Positions 29,497 through 38,591 of a stretch of DNA of 38,996 nucleotides are shown here, piece after piece. The notes under the pieces were generated by a model. That model did no database searches. It saw nothing but the letters and a program-made list of their open reading frames with translations, and was not told where the DNA came from. The position numbers were made by a program, and so were the translations under genes. Numbering within the stretch: the stretch's first letter is position 1; each line of letters begins with the position of its first letter. The DNA is taken from assembly GCA_002104905.1 (NCBI GenBank), contig MCFE01000755.1, positions 1-38,996 of the forward strand, in the 5' to 3' direction. This stretch comes from Basidiobolus meristosporus CBS 931.73 (lineage: Eukaryota > Basidiobolomycota > Basidiobolomycetes > Basidiobolales > Basidiobolaceae).

Positions 29497-29864
29497 TATT
29501 ATGATCTGCCGCTTGAATGTTTAAGTTGGATCAGTTTTTAGTCAAATCAATTAGTATATGTTTAGGTTATCAGTATATCAGTATTATCTATCAAATCAGT
29601 AGCATTAGTCAGCAAATGAATCAGCAGATCCTTATCAGACAGAAATAGATATAATAAGTAGGATCTTATTGGGTGATGATGATGCAATCAAATGAGTCAT
29701 CAGTCACAACATACATTAGGAAATACAATTAGTCAGCAATTGATCTGGCAAAATGTATGTAAGGAGCTGCTGGAACCTCAATAAAAATCAGTTCAAGTTT
29801 TAGTGAATACAATACTAGCTAAACTCCCTATTCCTCTACAACTCTTATACCAAGACTTGTAACA
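29497..29864 (+). repeat. Gypsy-2 3' LTR (368 bp)
   Basis: It runs from TATTATGATCTGCCGCTTGA to GACTTGTAACA, exactly as long as the 5' LTR. The second base is A instead of G. Flanks differ between the two LTRs (TAGAT before the 5' LTR, CCCTA after the 3' LTR), so no target-site duplication supports a simple insertion. Confidence 0.92.
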
Positions 29865-30040
29865 CCCTAGAGCTAATGGAGTTACTGAGCAGGTTAATGC
29901 AGAAGCTAGAAAAATGCTGACCAGGTTTAAAAACAGAGCTGTTAGTAGATAAGATGAATATGTAGACCAAGCACTTTTTGCCTGCAGAGTCACAGTGCAC
30001 AATAGAGCCTAATAATTGCAATTTTACTTAGTAAAATCAC
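29865..30040 (+). pseudogene. Gypsy integrase fragment
   Basis: It begins abruptly at CCCTAGAGCTAATGGAGTTA and matches 28881-29055 of gypsy-2 (the HP-x-TNG-x-T-x2 region, where this copy reads ANGVTEQVNAE with the Glu kept). It continues through CRVTVHN to AATTTTACTTAGT. The frame is open only in part, with a TAA at 30010-30012. It joins the gypsy-2 3' LTR directly and is a piece of yet another gypsy copy. Confidence 0.75.
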
Positions 30041-30470
30041 AATGGTTCTGTTTAAATATCACGGAGATGTATTGGAAGTAAATTGGAAAATCAAAGGATT
30101 GACATGATATTTACCTGACTTTAATTGAGTGCAATACAGCATTGATACATATTGCAAAACTGTGTAAGTGAACTATCTGGTTGCTATCATGGGAGTTTCA
30201 GAAGTGCATATGCCAAATTTCTGCTCATTTGAACAAGCTTCAGATTTACCCAAAATTTTGTACATCAGTAATTCTTCACAGTTAGTAAATATTTACAAAG
30301 TATTTTTCTAGTTGATAGTCTAAATACATCATTAGGAGGTTTTTCAATTCAGAAGGCACCCATAGGGTGATCAGATCAGAAAGATACTATATAGCAATAA
30401 GCAAGCTCTTAGAGCATGGTGCTACAAGTTGAGCACAAACTTACAGGATTGTGAGTTCATCTTTAGACTA
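30041..30470. other. Unassigned spacer with tRNA-like patch
   Basis: No gene is supported. 30055-30095 (GGAGATGTATTGGAAGTAAA, TTGGAAAATCAA) weakly resembles the antisense start of the copia LTR. 30403-30470 has a tRNA-like arrangement: AGCTCTTAGAGCATGGTGCT (box A-like) followed about 43 bases later by GTGAGTTCATCTTTAGAC (box B-like). This could be the head of a decayed SINE. The rest shows nothing I recognise. Confidence 0.35.
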
Positions 30471-30954
30471 CTGTAGCTCAGCTTGCATTTTTGAATGGAG
30501 AACCTGATAAGAACATGTATATGGGCTAACATGATGTGCCCACTGACTAAGATAACCCCCATTTGGTCTGCAGGCTTAAAACATTTCTGTATGGTCTCAA
30601 ACAGTGATTAAGAGCCTGGATATGCAAGATATATTCCTATTTGGAATCTTTTAGTTTCAAAAGTAGTAATGCTGACTATTGTATATACTATTAGCCAGAT
30701 AGATCAAATCCAGTTCTATCAATTATATATGTGAATGATCTTATTGTAGCCACCAATAACCTAGAAACATTAGACTGGACTAAATGCAGCCTATCTAAGG
30801 AATTCAAGATGTTCAATCTAGGAGAACTCAGTTACTACTTGAATATGAAGTTCTCCATAGACAGAAGTTCCCAGATTATTCCCCTAAGCTCATCCACAAA
30901 TATTCAAGATATACTAAAGAAATAGAAGATGGAAGACTGTAAACCAGCAGCTAC
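30470..30954 (+). pseudogene. Copia-4 reverse transcriptase, degenerate
   Basis: Plus-strand copia RT. The DNA matches copia-2 through the NGEL-DEDMYM region (30495-30540), the LKQ region (30590-30620), a YVND box (about 30727-30740; family YVDD) and the piece 30731-30925 (ETLDWTKCSLSKEFKMFNLG, YYLNMKFSIDRSSQIIPLSS). Stops and shifts are frequent. The gag, protease and integrase portions and the 5' LTR are missing. It is interrupted at 30955 by a MITE-like insertion and resumes at 31694. Confidence 0.8.
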
Positions 30955-31693
30955 CCCCAAGAAAAATCCCCAACTTGGAATTCATCTGACTTTCAGCTAG
31001 TATTCAGCTGGTATTCTATTGGTATTCTGTTGGTATTCTAATGGTATTCTGCTGGTATTGTGCTGGTATTTTGCTGGTATTCAGCTGATGTTCTTATTCA
31101 AAACTTCAAATGCAAATTTTGACTGAAGTAATTGTTGAAATATTGGACTATTTGGGATCACTCAGCAGCTAAAAGCTTACTCAACAATTCTGGACTAATC
31201 TTGGTCACTGTGGGACTAATTTACAGCTCTAACTTTGCCACTCTCTTCAGATCTATGATCTTATGATTATTCTCCTATAGTGAGGATCAAATTAGCACTA
31301 TTACTAAACATTATGTACTAACCCTGAAACTGTTACAGAATGCCCCTGAGTATTGAGAATCCCTCCTTACTTAGTGTTACAGCTACATTACTTCTAAAAA
31401 GGTATAAATACTGAGCTTCTTTATTGATCAACAACAGTTCAACTATTATCACTATTTCCTGATAAGTTCCTTATATCTAAACCACTTCTTAAGTTGCAAC
31501 AGCATTGGGCAGTTAATAACCAAATTTGATATGAATGGTGGTAGGCTTAGTCTTCTCCTGGAGAGTTTGTTTGCTTTCCTGCTTATAAGCTACCAGTCAG
31601 AGATATGAAGGGTTGTCAATTTTGAGAGAGTTGAAGTTCACCTGATATTACAATGATATTTTGCTGGCCTTTTGATAATATTTTTTCTTAGGG
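30955..31693. mobile_element. MITE-like element (739 bp) inside copia-4
   Basis: The left end reads CCCCAAGAAAAAT and the reverse complement of the right end reads CCCTAAGAAAAAA, a 12-bp terminal inverted repeat with one mismatch. The insertion splits copia GCTACCCCAATGG; CTAC occurs on both sides (30951-30954 and 31694-31697), giving a likely 4-bp or slightly longer target-site duplication. It encodes no protein. It carries an 11-bp minisatellite near the left end and a TATA-like GGTATAAATACTGAGC (31400-31415). The family is unknown. Confidence 0.7.
30998..31096. repeat. 11-bp minisatellite, nine units
   Basis: Eight clear units of TGGTATTCTGC or close variants (30998-31085) are followed by one degenerate unit. 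Units differ mainly in their last four bases, while the TGGTATT core is nearly constant. The unit length is not a multiple of three and no frame runs through it. Confidence 0.92.
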
Positions 31694-32459
31694 CTACTCC
31701 AATGGAGACAAACCTTAGCTTGGTCAAAACTTAGCCATATCAAGAGAGCTTGGAGCCATCTAAAAGCCTTGACTTTATCTAGCAATCTACATTTGGTAGT
31801 CTGATGTATATCATGCTTGGAAGATGTTCAGATGTCACACATTCAGTGTGAGTTGTCAGCCAACATAATCCAGACTATAAACCTGATCATATTGCGGCAG
31901 TTTAGCTGATTGTTAGATACTAAAAAGAATCTGCTGATATCTGCTTAAGATACACCAATAAGAATCCAGAACAAGATCTTGTGAGATACTCCAATGCTGA
32001 TTGGGGGCAAATCCAAAAGACAGTCAATCCACCACCAGATACACCTTCCTTAACTGTAAAGTAGCAATTTCATTGAATTCAACATAGCAACCAACTGTAA
32101 CACTTTCCACCATCAATGCAGGGACATTGCAGCCTGTGAAGCTCCAAAAGAGGCAAGGTGGTTAAGGAAGCATTTTAAAGATTCAGGCTTGTGTCAAAAA
32201 AACCTATTGCTTTATTTCAGGATAATCTAGGATGTATATAATCTAGTAGAAAGCCAACTTTTCATGCTAAAGCTAAGCACATAAATATTGGATATCATTT
32301 TATATGTGAAGCTATAGAGCATAACATGTTCTAATTGGTTAATTGTTCTACAAATGAAATGATTGCAGACATATTTACCAAACTATTAGCTAGAGCCAAG
32401 CTTAAATGTCTTAGGTCAAAATTAGGACCAGTTAATATGAGCATTAAGTTGTGTAGGAG
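31694..32459 (+). pseudogene. Copia-4 RT end and RNase H, degenerate
   Basis: It resumes the copia sequence (CTACTCCAATGGAGACAAAC). It follows RNase H through the GTRPDxxxSV region (31800-31860), the GYSDADW region (here RYSNADWG at about 31984-32010, Asp to Asn) and the HFICEAIE region (32297-32330) to the end near 32455. It contains many stops. The purine tract GTGTAGGAG precedes the LTR. Confidence 0.8.
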
Positions 32460-32806
32460 TGTGGTAAAGGTTTGTAGTCCCACCTAAACATTCACTTAAC
32501 TTGGTCACTAAGATCATTATCTTTAAACCCTAGAGTATATGGACCAAATTCCTTGTTGAGATTAACTTACAAATTTTCACCACAATATCAGGTACCCACA
32601 ACATGAAAATTCTCAAGGTTGTCCAAACAGCCCAGTACTTTGCACATATGTTCTTAAGACCTTCCTCAGCCTATTCTATGTGCTTGTTATGTCAAGACCA
32701 TGTAGAAGTGTAAATGCTACTTTTGCGTTCATTAAGTTGTCAAGTGAAAAATGCATACTCTACTTGTTCTCCCAATCACTTTCAGTATCTCCATGACATT
32801 ACAACA
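32460..32806 (+). repeat. Copia-4 3' LTR (347 bp)
   Basis: It runs from TGTGGTAAAGGTTTGTAGTC to CATGACATTACAACA in sense orientation and aligns with the solo LTR at 8611-8958 along its whole length. No matching 5' LTR lies upstream, so copia-4 is 5'-truncated. Confidence 0.88.
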
Positions 32807-32861
32807 AGTACCACACTGATTACATAATCTAGGGCATATGTGCAGAGAGTGACTCTTGTCA

Positions 32862-34015
32862 GAAGTCAGGTATTCTTAAGCTTGGCAGCTTGGCAGCTAG
32901 GCATGTTCATTCTTGAGCATCTAAAAGGCAGTCTCACAGGCTATATGGCACCTCAAGGTATTTTCTTTCTTGAGTATATCAGTCAAAGGGGCTGCAATAC
33001 TTGCAAGGACCTGAAAAATCTCCAATAATAGGAAATCACTCCAAGGAATGATCTGAGTTCTGAGTTCTGTAGTCAATGCATATCCTTAGTGATCCATCCT
33101 TCTTTGTTACAAAAGGCACTAGTGCTCCCCAAGCTGACTTGCTGTGCTTGATATATCCTTGCTGTGATAGTTGCTCAATTAGTCACTTCAACTGCTCCTA
33201 TTCCAATGGACCAAAATCCAGTCAGGCAGGTAGCAGCCATGGGTTTGCTTGCCTGTTTAGATCCAAGTGGCATAGGTTCTGCAACTGATTGATGGATTAC
33301 AGTTGAACAGCCATGATTTTCCAAGTACCAGGTCTTATATGTAGTATTCAGATATGTAGGCTTATAGGTCTTCATCATAGTCATTGATCTTCATTCTTAG
33401 TGGCTGAGTAGTACTGCTGATTACGTGAGAGTTCTTATCAACTGTTGAGACTGAAGTGTATTTGGTAGGTTCTGAGCTGATTACAGGTTTAAAGGCAAAT
33501 TACTCTGACATGTACTTGTGTGAAGTTCCTGAGTTAGTTGTGATCTTGGCAGGTACTCCATAGATTGTTCAATTCAAGTGTATTAGTTTTCCTGAGCTTG
33601 AGTTCATTTAGGGAGGTACTCTTCAGTCATAAAGAAGGTGAGTTCCAAGTCTCTTTACACTCATCCTCCAAATCCCTATGCTCTTAGGCTTCAGCATGGC
33701 TGATTGTTACATTCCTCTAAGCTGCAATTTGTCTGAATAGCTCTTTCATTCTTCTGAGGTGGGATTCTTCTACATAGTTTCAATTTCCCTTGGCATTGCT
33801 CTGATTGTCTTCTTTCATAGTGGTTGTAGCTTTTCTGATACGTTACAGCAGCATTTCCAACTCTAAACATTGCTGAGTTGGAGTCAATGGTTATCTTGAT
33901 TACCACCTCAATAGTCTAAAGCCTTTAATAGCTCACTTCCTTGCATGCTCTTTCTTCAGCCCATCAATAAAGTATGCAACTTGATCAAGGGGGCCTTTCT
34001 TTCAATCTATCCAAG
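32862..34015 (-). pseudogene. Gypsy-3 gag-protease-RT fragment, internally deleted
   Basis: Minus strand. 33640-34010 is gag (33691-33906 reads NSAMFRVGNAAVTYQKSYNH and YERRQSE, matching gypsy-2). 33300-33640 is protease, and 33065-33290 is the protease-RT linker and RT start. At about 33020-33065 sequence jumps to the RT-RNase H junction (32862-33020), so most of RT is deleted. The interval 32807-32861 between the copia LTR and this fragment is unassigned. Gag is cut off at 34015 next to Tnp2 right-end sequence. Confidence 0.78.
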
Positions 34016-34023
34016 TGGACATT

Positions 34024-34335
34024 AGACTTGCTCTGCTGGATAGTCCCACATTGAGCCATGAGTACCAAATGTGCCATAGTGTGCCAGAGAAGCCAAGTGG
34101 AGCTATAGTTGGCCGCAGAGTGTGATACACATTTCTTGATCTTGTACTGAAGGACTGAAGACATGCATCTGGTAAACAATACCCTTGGCACTTTGAATCT
34201 AGCTCCTGTGGCTTGTTGCATGTTACAAAAGTGCATGGCACTATCTGATACTATTTTTAAATATTATACCTAGAGCAAAACCTATGCAAAGCACTTACAG
34301 TACCTGATAGTGCCAGTAGACCAAGATAGGCTACT
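34024..34335. repeat. Tnp2 right-end fragments, second part inverted
   Basis: 34024-34250 matches T2 19588-19905, starting in the C-terminus of the accessory ORF (WIVPH, stop) and lacking about 95 bp in the middle. 34262-34335 is the inverse of T2 19893-19961 (ACCTAGAGC, then GCACTTACAGTACC, ending CCAAGATAGG). Two right ends of the same family thus face each other across an 11-bp AT-rich gap. Confidence 0.6.
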
Positions 34336-34763
34336 TGTGTACTTGTAGTCAGTATTTTGCCTGCTAGTTACTAGGTGCAGTGCTGTAGCTTATCTGTGCT
34401 GAATTGCTTTGGAGGATGTTACAGAACCAGGCTGAAGTGCCATGCACTGATGTGTACTCTAACTTACCAAAGGCTCCTGCAGTGGAGGTACTACCAGTGG
34501 GTCTTTGTTGGTCAGTTCTCCAGAAATAACTAGCAGATGGTCAGGTGTAATAGCATGTGCAGGTGTGACATGATGTGCTGGCATGGCCCTAAGAGGAGTC
34601 CAATGCAATATTACATGCATTTGCAAGTTTGCCTGTGCTAGTGGACTTGTGTCTAATTGATCAACTTGGAAAGTTCTAAAAGCTTTGCTTTGAACTGTGT
34701 GCATTGACACAACACATGTCAACTTGGTCTTAGACAAAAATCCTGTGCTAAAAGGATGCTGCC
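34336..34763. other. Unassigned region with a Pro/His-rich frame
   Basis: A minus-strand frame at 34459-34776 (105 codons) is open, with AMPAHHVTPAHAITPDHLLV and PLVVPPLQEPLVS. I recognise no family and no repeat of it in the window. It could be body sequence of the inverted Tnp2 copy whose right end lies at 34262-34335, or chance. Support for a gene is weak. Confidence 0.25.
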
Positions 34764-35195
34764 TTGAAAGAAACAAAACATCTAATTAACAGAAATATCC
34801 TATGGGTTGATGAGATGGAATATGTGGGTGTTCCAACTACTGATGATAATTTAATAGTTGCTTTCCAAAGTAGCCTGACAGACAAGCTTCAGGGCCTTGT
34901 ATTAGACCAAGAGTCTAGAGCTGAGGATTTAAGTTATAGTATGTATATAGAAGACTTCTGAAGCCTTAAAGTGCCAGATGAATGAATCAAGTGCTATCAA
35001 CTGCATTTGCCATGACATCAAAGACAAATTGCTAACTCAATGCTCAATAGCAAACATGGCAAAGAATGCCTGGAATGCATTGGAAGACATATACCAATTG
35101 TGTTCAGCTGCTAAGAGAATGTATCTTAGACAAAAATATCCTACCACAATGATGTTTCAGGAGCAGAAATGAAGATCCTAATTAAAAGTATTACC
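34764..35195 (+). pseudogene. Copia gag, halves in swapped order
   Basis: 34764-34961 encodes the gag C-terminal half (KHLINRNILWVDEMEYVGVP, SLTDKLQGLV). 34946-35195 encodes the N-terminal half (AINCICHDIKDKLLTQCS, AKNAWNALEDIYQLCSAAKR, then QEQK and a stop). In copia-1 and copia-2 the order is the reverse. The N-terminal half ends at the Tnp2 left border of T3. Both halves match the copia-2 gag closely. Confidence 0.8.
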
Positions 35196-35201
35196 CTCTT
35201 A

Positions 35202-35677
35202 CCCTATGGAAAATAATTTGGTCCTGCAGGTGGATCCAATCAAGATCATCCATCAAGATCCTGTTTGGAGACTGTCATAATAACAGCAGCTTGCAATTAT
35301 TGACCCTCCTGACAATCTTATAACAAGATCATGACGGTGTTTTGTGAATTTTACAGCCAAATAAAGGGATAAAACTTGACAATTTTTGATTGGTGCTGTG
35401 ACAATATTTGCATGGTATTGTTGAGGTCTTTCAGCGCTCTATTACTATTTTAAGTGGATCCAGTTGGCCAGGACTTCCAATTGCCTTATATGGCAAGGAA
35501 CTTGACGGTATTTGATGGCCTCACAGCAAGACTCTGATGGCTTTTTCTTGGCAGTATGACAGCCTGCCACTGGTTCTGTATAATGTTACCGTACCAATTC
35601 ACCAAATGGTATTTCCTTTTCTCCCTCCCCTTGTGCAATTCATATATTCCACTGTAGAATCATCTTTCTTTATTTGC
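35202..35677. other. T3 3' non-coding region
   Basis: No gene is supported. It matches the T2 non-coding region (8499-8610 and 8959-9330), with which it shares TTTCAGCGCTCTATTACTAT and TGGCCAGGACTTCCAATTGC. It lies between the left border and the transposase C-terminal module. Confidence 0.65.
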
Positions 35678-36134
35678 TTACCCACTTCCACTTTGGGTAT
35701 TCCACATATAGCTCAAATCAAGAAAAACTATGGCCTCCTGCTTACTAACCTCTACAAATGCGCACACCTGTTGCAATTGACATACTTCTATCACCACAAC
35801 TTTACAGCTTCTTAGTGTGATACTTGCAAAGTTGCTATATACCTTGTACTGCTGGTAGCATATACATCTTGCAAACATATGCTTGGTTGTTGCCACTTCT
35901 GCCATGAATACCTCCTGAATATTGGCAAAGAACTTCTTGGTACTTAGCCAAAATATTCCTTCTCCCTGCTGGATTCTAGACCCCCTTATAGGTGTGCTCT
36001 GCCTTTTGTTTGTGTGAATTCCGTATTGAATGGTGTAGAAGTTGGCTTGTGACCACAAGAAATCCGTCATATCTTTGTGGAGTTTTCCTGAAAGGTATTA
36101 GTTGCTTGTTGCACCCAACCCAACTTTGCATTAC
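35678..36134 (-). pseudogene. T3 transposase C-terminal module, shifted frame
   Basis: The minus-strand frame at 35678-36070 (130 codons; GSRIQQGEGIFWLSTKKFFA, VFMAEVATTKHMFARCICYQ, then CAFVEVSKQEAIVFLDLSYM) is conserved in T2 (9329-9782) and T1. It resembles the C-terminal tail found after the catalytic domain in fungal Tnp2 proteins. It lies in a different frame from the main transposase, which stops at 36135. Either an intron or a frameshift separates them. Confidence 0.6.
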
Positions 36135-38369
36135 TTAGCTGATTACCCACACATTGGGGCTGCTTAGCTTCTTAATACCATAGGCATAAGTGTCTCCATG
36201 TGCACATTTGTCTTCAGTATTTTCCAACTCTTTCTGGCTGTCCTCCCTGTGCCAACTCATCACATCCATGACAGACATGAAGTTAATATTCTTGATGAGA
36301 TTGGGATATGGTAGTACCTGCAACTTGACTTGTCTTCCTATCTCCCCACACATCTGCTCCATAGGAAACTCCCAAAAGGTGAAGCAAGGCCCAATACTCT
36401 CCACACACTGTGCAAGATGGAGTAGAGAATGGATACTGAAGCAGTAGAGATCTTTGCATTCAGCTTTATGTTTGTAGTATAGCCGCTCAAATCCCATCAC
36501 AAACTCCTCACACAACAGCTGTAGATGTAACAAGTTGGCATTGGTGATCCGCTTCTGGATAAATATTCCTACAATGTCCACATATGACTCCCAATGCTTC
36601 CAATGAACTCTTGGTAGGAATGGTTTCAGAACACCACTTGAATAAATACATATCCAGTTCATCCAGTCTTTGCACTTGTATTGTTGCGTATGTGTATGAA
36701 TATTAATCAGAGCCTGTGAGAAGTACTTAGGTTGGCAGATACTCTGTAATATCCTGCCAATTTTTTCAAATTTCTCCGGTATCTTGAAGGGCTCATTTAG
36801 CTTGAAATGCCCCATGTACAACTTGATCATCAATATAGGGATATTGTTGAAAAGCAAATGCATTGCTTCCAGTGGAAAGCTTTTGCTCCAACAGATACCC
36901 TCTATCTTAAGTATCTCTGGTTTCCAATTGATTCCATATTCCAGCCTATGGCTTATAGCTTGCCAACTTTGCTGCAATTGCATGCTTAGTTCTGCATGTT
37001 CTCTCTGTGGAAAGATGATGCTCTTAGTGCTGGTGTTTGGGTAAAAATAATGTGTGTGAGTTATGGAGTGAATCCCCTGGATCACACACATTTGACAGCA
37101 ATACCATCCATTTTGCCCAGAAAAACCTGCTATCTTGCTGATGGCTGGGGTATCTCCAATGCAGATAATAATATGCGCCTTTACATGATGGCCATTTATT
37201 GTTATCCTGCTGGAAAACATACAAAATTCATTCAGCAATGGATACAGGTAGCTATCCAGGTTGGATGGTGAATTAGGCCCAGATACCAGTGAGACTACCA
37301 TCAGATTATTGCTCTGATACCGTAAGATGGGTGGCAGATTCAGATTGATGAGAATCAGTGGCCAGCAGGATTTACTGGTAGAGTACTTGTTTAATGAGAA
37401 TTCAATGAGTGCTAATGCAAAGGCATGGTCATACATACCTTCAAAGTAGCCCTTGCTTCTTAGCTGTTTGTAATGTTTGCCATCAAATATATTGGATATG
37501 TTTGTGCTTGATTGATACTCAGTGCGGTACTCTATAGCATTGCAATATTTGTTAGACTGCCTCAGCTTCCTCAGACAGGGTATGACCGGAATATATCCAG
37601 GGTGTGAACAATGTTTTCCCTCAATAATGGTGGATTCCTGACTATTTGGACATGTTACAATGGTAGCATTTTTGGATGTGAATGCCATTCAACTGTAAAC
37701 ACATGCTGGAATCAGGGCAGTCTCTGAATCATATGTTGCCAGCTGCATGACGGTTGTCCACTTGTACCATGTACATGGTAAGATGCATCCCGGTATGATT
37801 TTGGCTAGAAGTAGTAATAAATCCTCAAAGCCCCCATTACTGATATTAGTGAAAACATGCCCCTTCTCTAGCCACAACATTACATCATTCACCAGTAGAT
37901 GGATTACTGGGCTCACTTGGCTCTATAAAGTATCCTTGGCATTTGTTTCAACACGTGTTGTCTCATTGCATATAGGGATTTGACTGGGCTCATACGTGGT
38001 ACTGTTGTTAGGGGAGATAGGCTCAAAATCCATCAGTGAACCTTCTTCATCAGAGCTATCACTCTGCATGCCATATTCAGGAGGCTGTGGTGAGCCTAAA
38101 GGCATCACAAACTCACCAGACTCAGTTTGCGCAAGGTGACAAAGATGGCCAGGTGCCAATATAGAAGTATCAACTGTCTGGCAAGATAATGTTGGTACAG
38201 TAGTGATGAATGAATGGTCAAATATGATTTGGGTGGCAAAACACTGGCCATGATCCTTGTAATACTTCCTATGCTGTCTGCATGCATCATTGCTGAGAGG
38301 CTTGCCACAATAGCCACATGGTCTTTTTTCTCTTCTATTATGGCATTGAGTCAAAGTAGTCTTGTTCAT
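36135..38369 (-). pseudogene. tnp2: T3 Tnp2-type transposase with two in-frame stops
   Basis: One minus-strand frame of about 745 codons runs from ATG (38369) to 36135 with only two stops (37923-37925 TAG, 37689-37691 TGA). The N-terminus has a Cys/His cluster (CGYCGKPLS, then H-x-n-H), then an acidic stretch (SDSSDEEGSLMDFEPI). The last 517 codons hold the Tnp2 (Transposase_21) core: STSKSCWPLILINLNLPP, SGPNSPSNLDSYLYPLLNEF, and KAHIIICIGDTPAISKIAGF followed by a C-x2-C cluster. GDTP corresponds to a conserved catalytic-region Asp in the family. The enzyme would cut and join element ends in the nucleus. Two single-base changes are all that visibly break this frame. T2 has stops at the same place as the first one. 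Confidence 0.88.
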
Positions 38370-38591
38370 GGGGCAAACAGTTTGACCTTCAACAATGTGA
38401 CGCTATTATATCACTTTTTGGTCAATACTCATGTGAACTTAAGACAGTCCTGTGTTTGAGACATTGCACCTACATGAATGCAAGATTCAATGATGACCTG
38501 CCATAGTAAGCATTATAAATAAAGTTGTGGCACCACATACACACGTATATGTAACACTATTTCCCCTTTGATTTGACTCACTTCCATATAT
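38370..38591. promoter_or_regulatory. Divergent promoter gap of T3
   Basis: 222 bp between the transposase ATG (minus) and the accessory ORF ATG (plus), the same length as in T2 (18296-18517) and highly similar. It contains CATTATAAATAAAGTTGTGG and CACGTATATGTAACAC. A shared bidirectional promoter is inferred. Confidence 0.45.

Noticed and set aside
30998-31096. Short regular repeats that could suggest a CRISPR array
   Set aside because: Units are 11 bp and contiguous with no spacers, inside a eukaryotic transposon; it is a minisatellite.
36190-37271. Several plus-strand open frames opposite the T3 transposase
   Set aside because: They mirror the conserved Tnp2 frame on the minus strand and lack family motifs or copy-to-copy conservation of their own.
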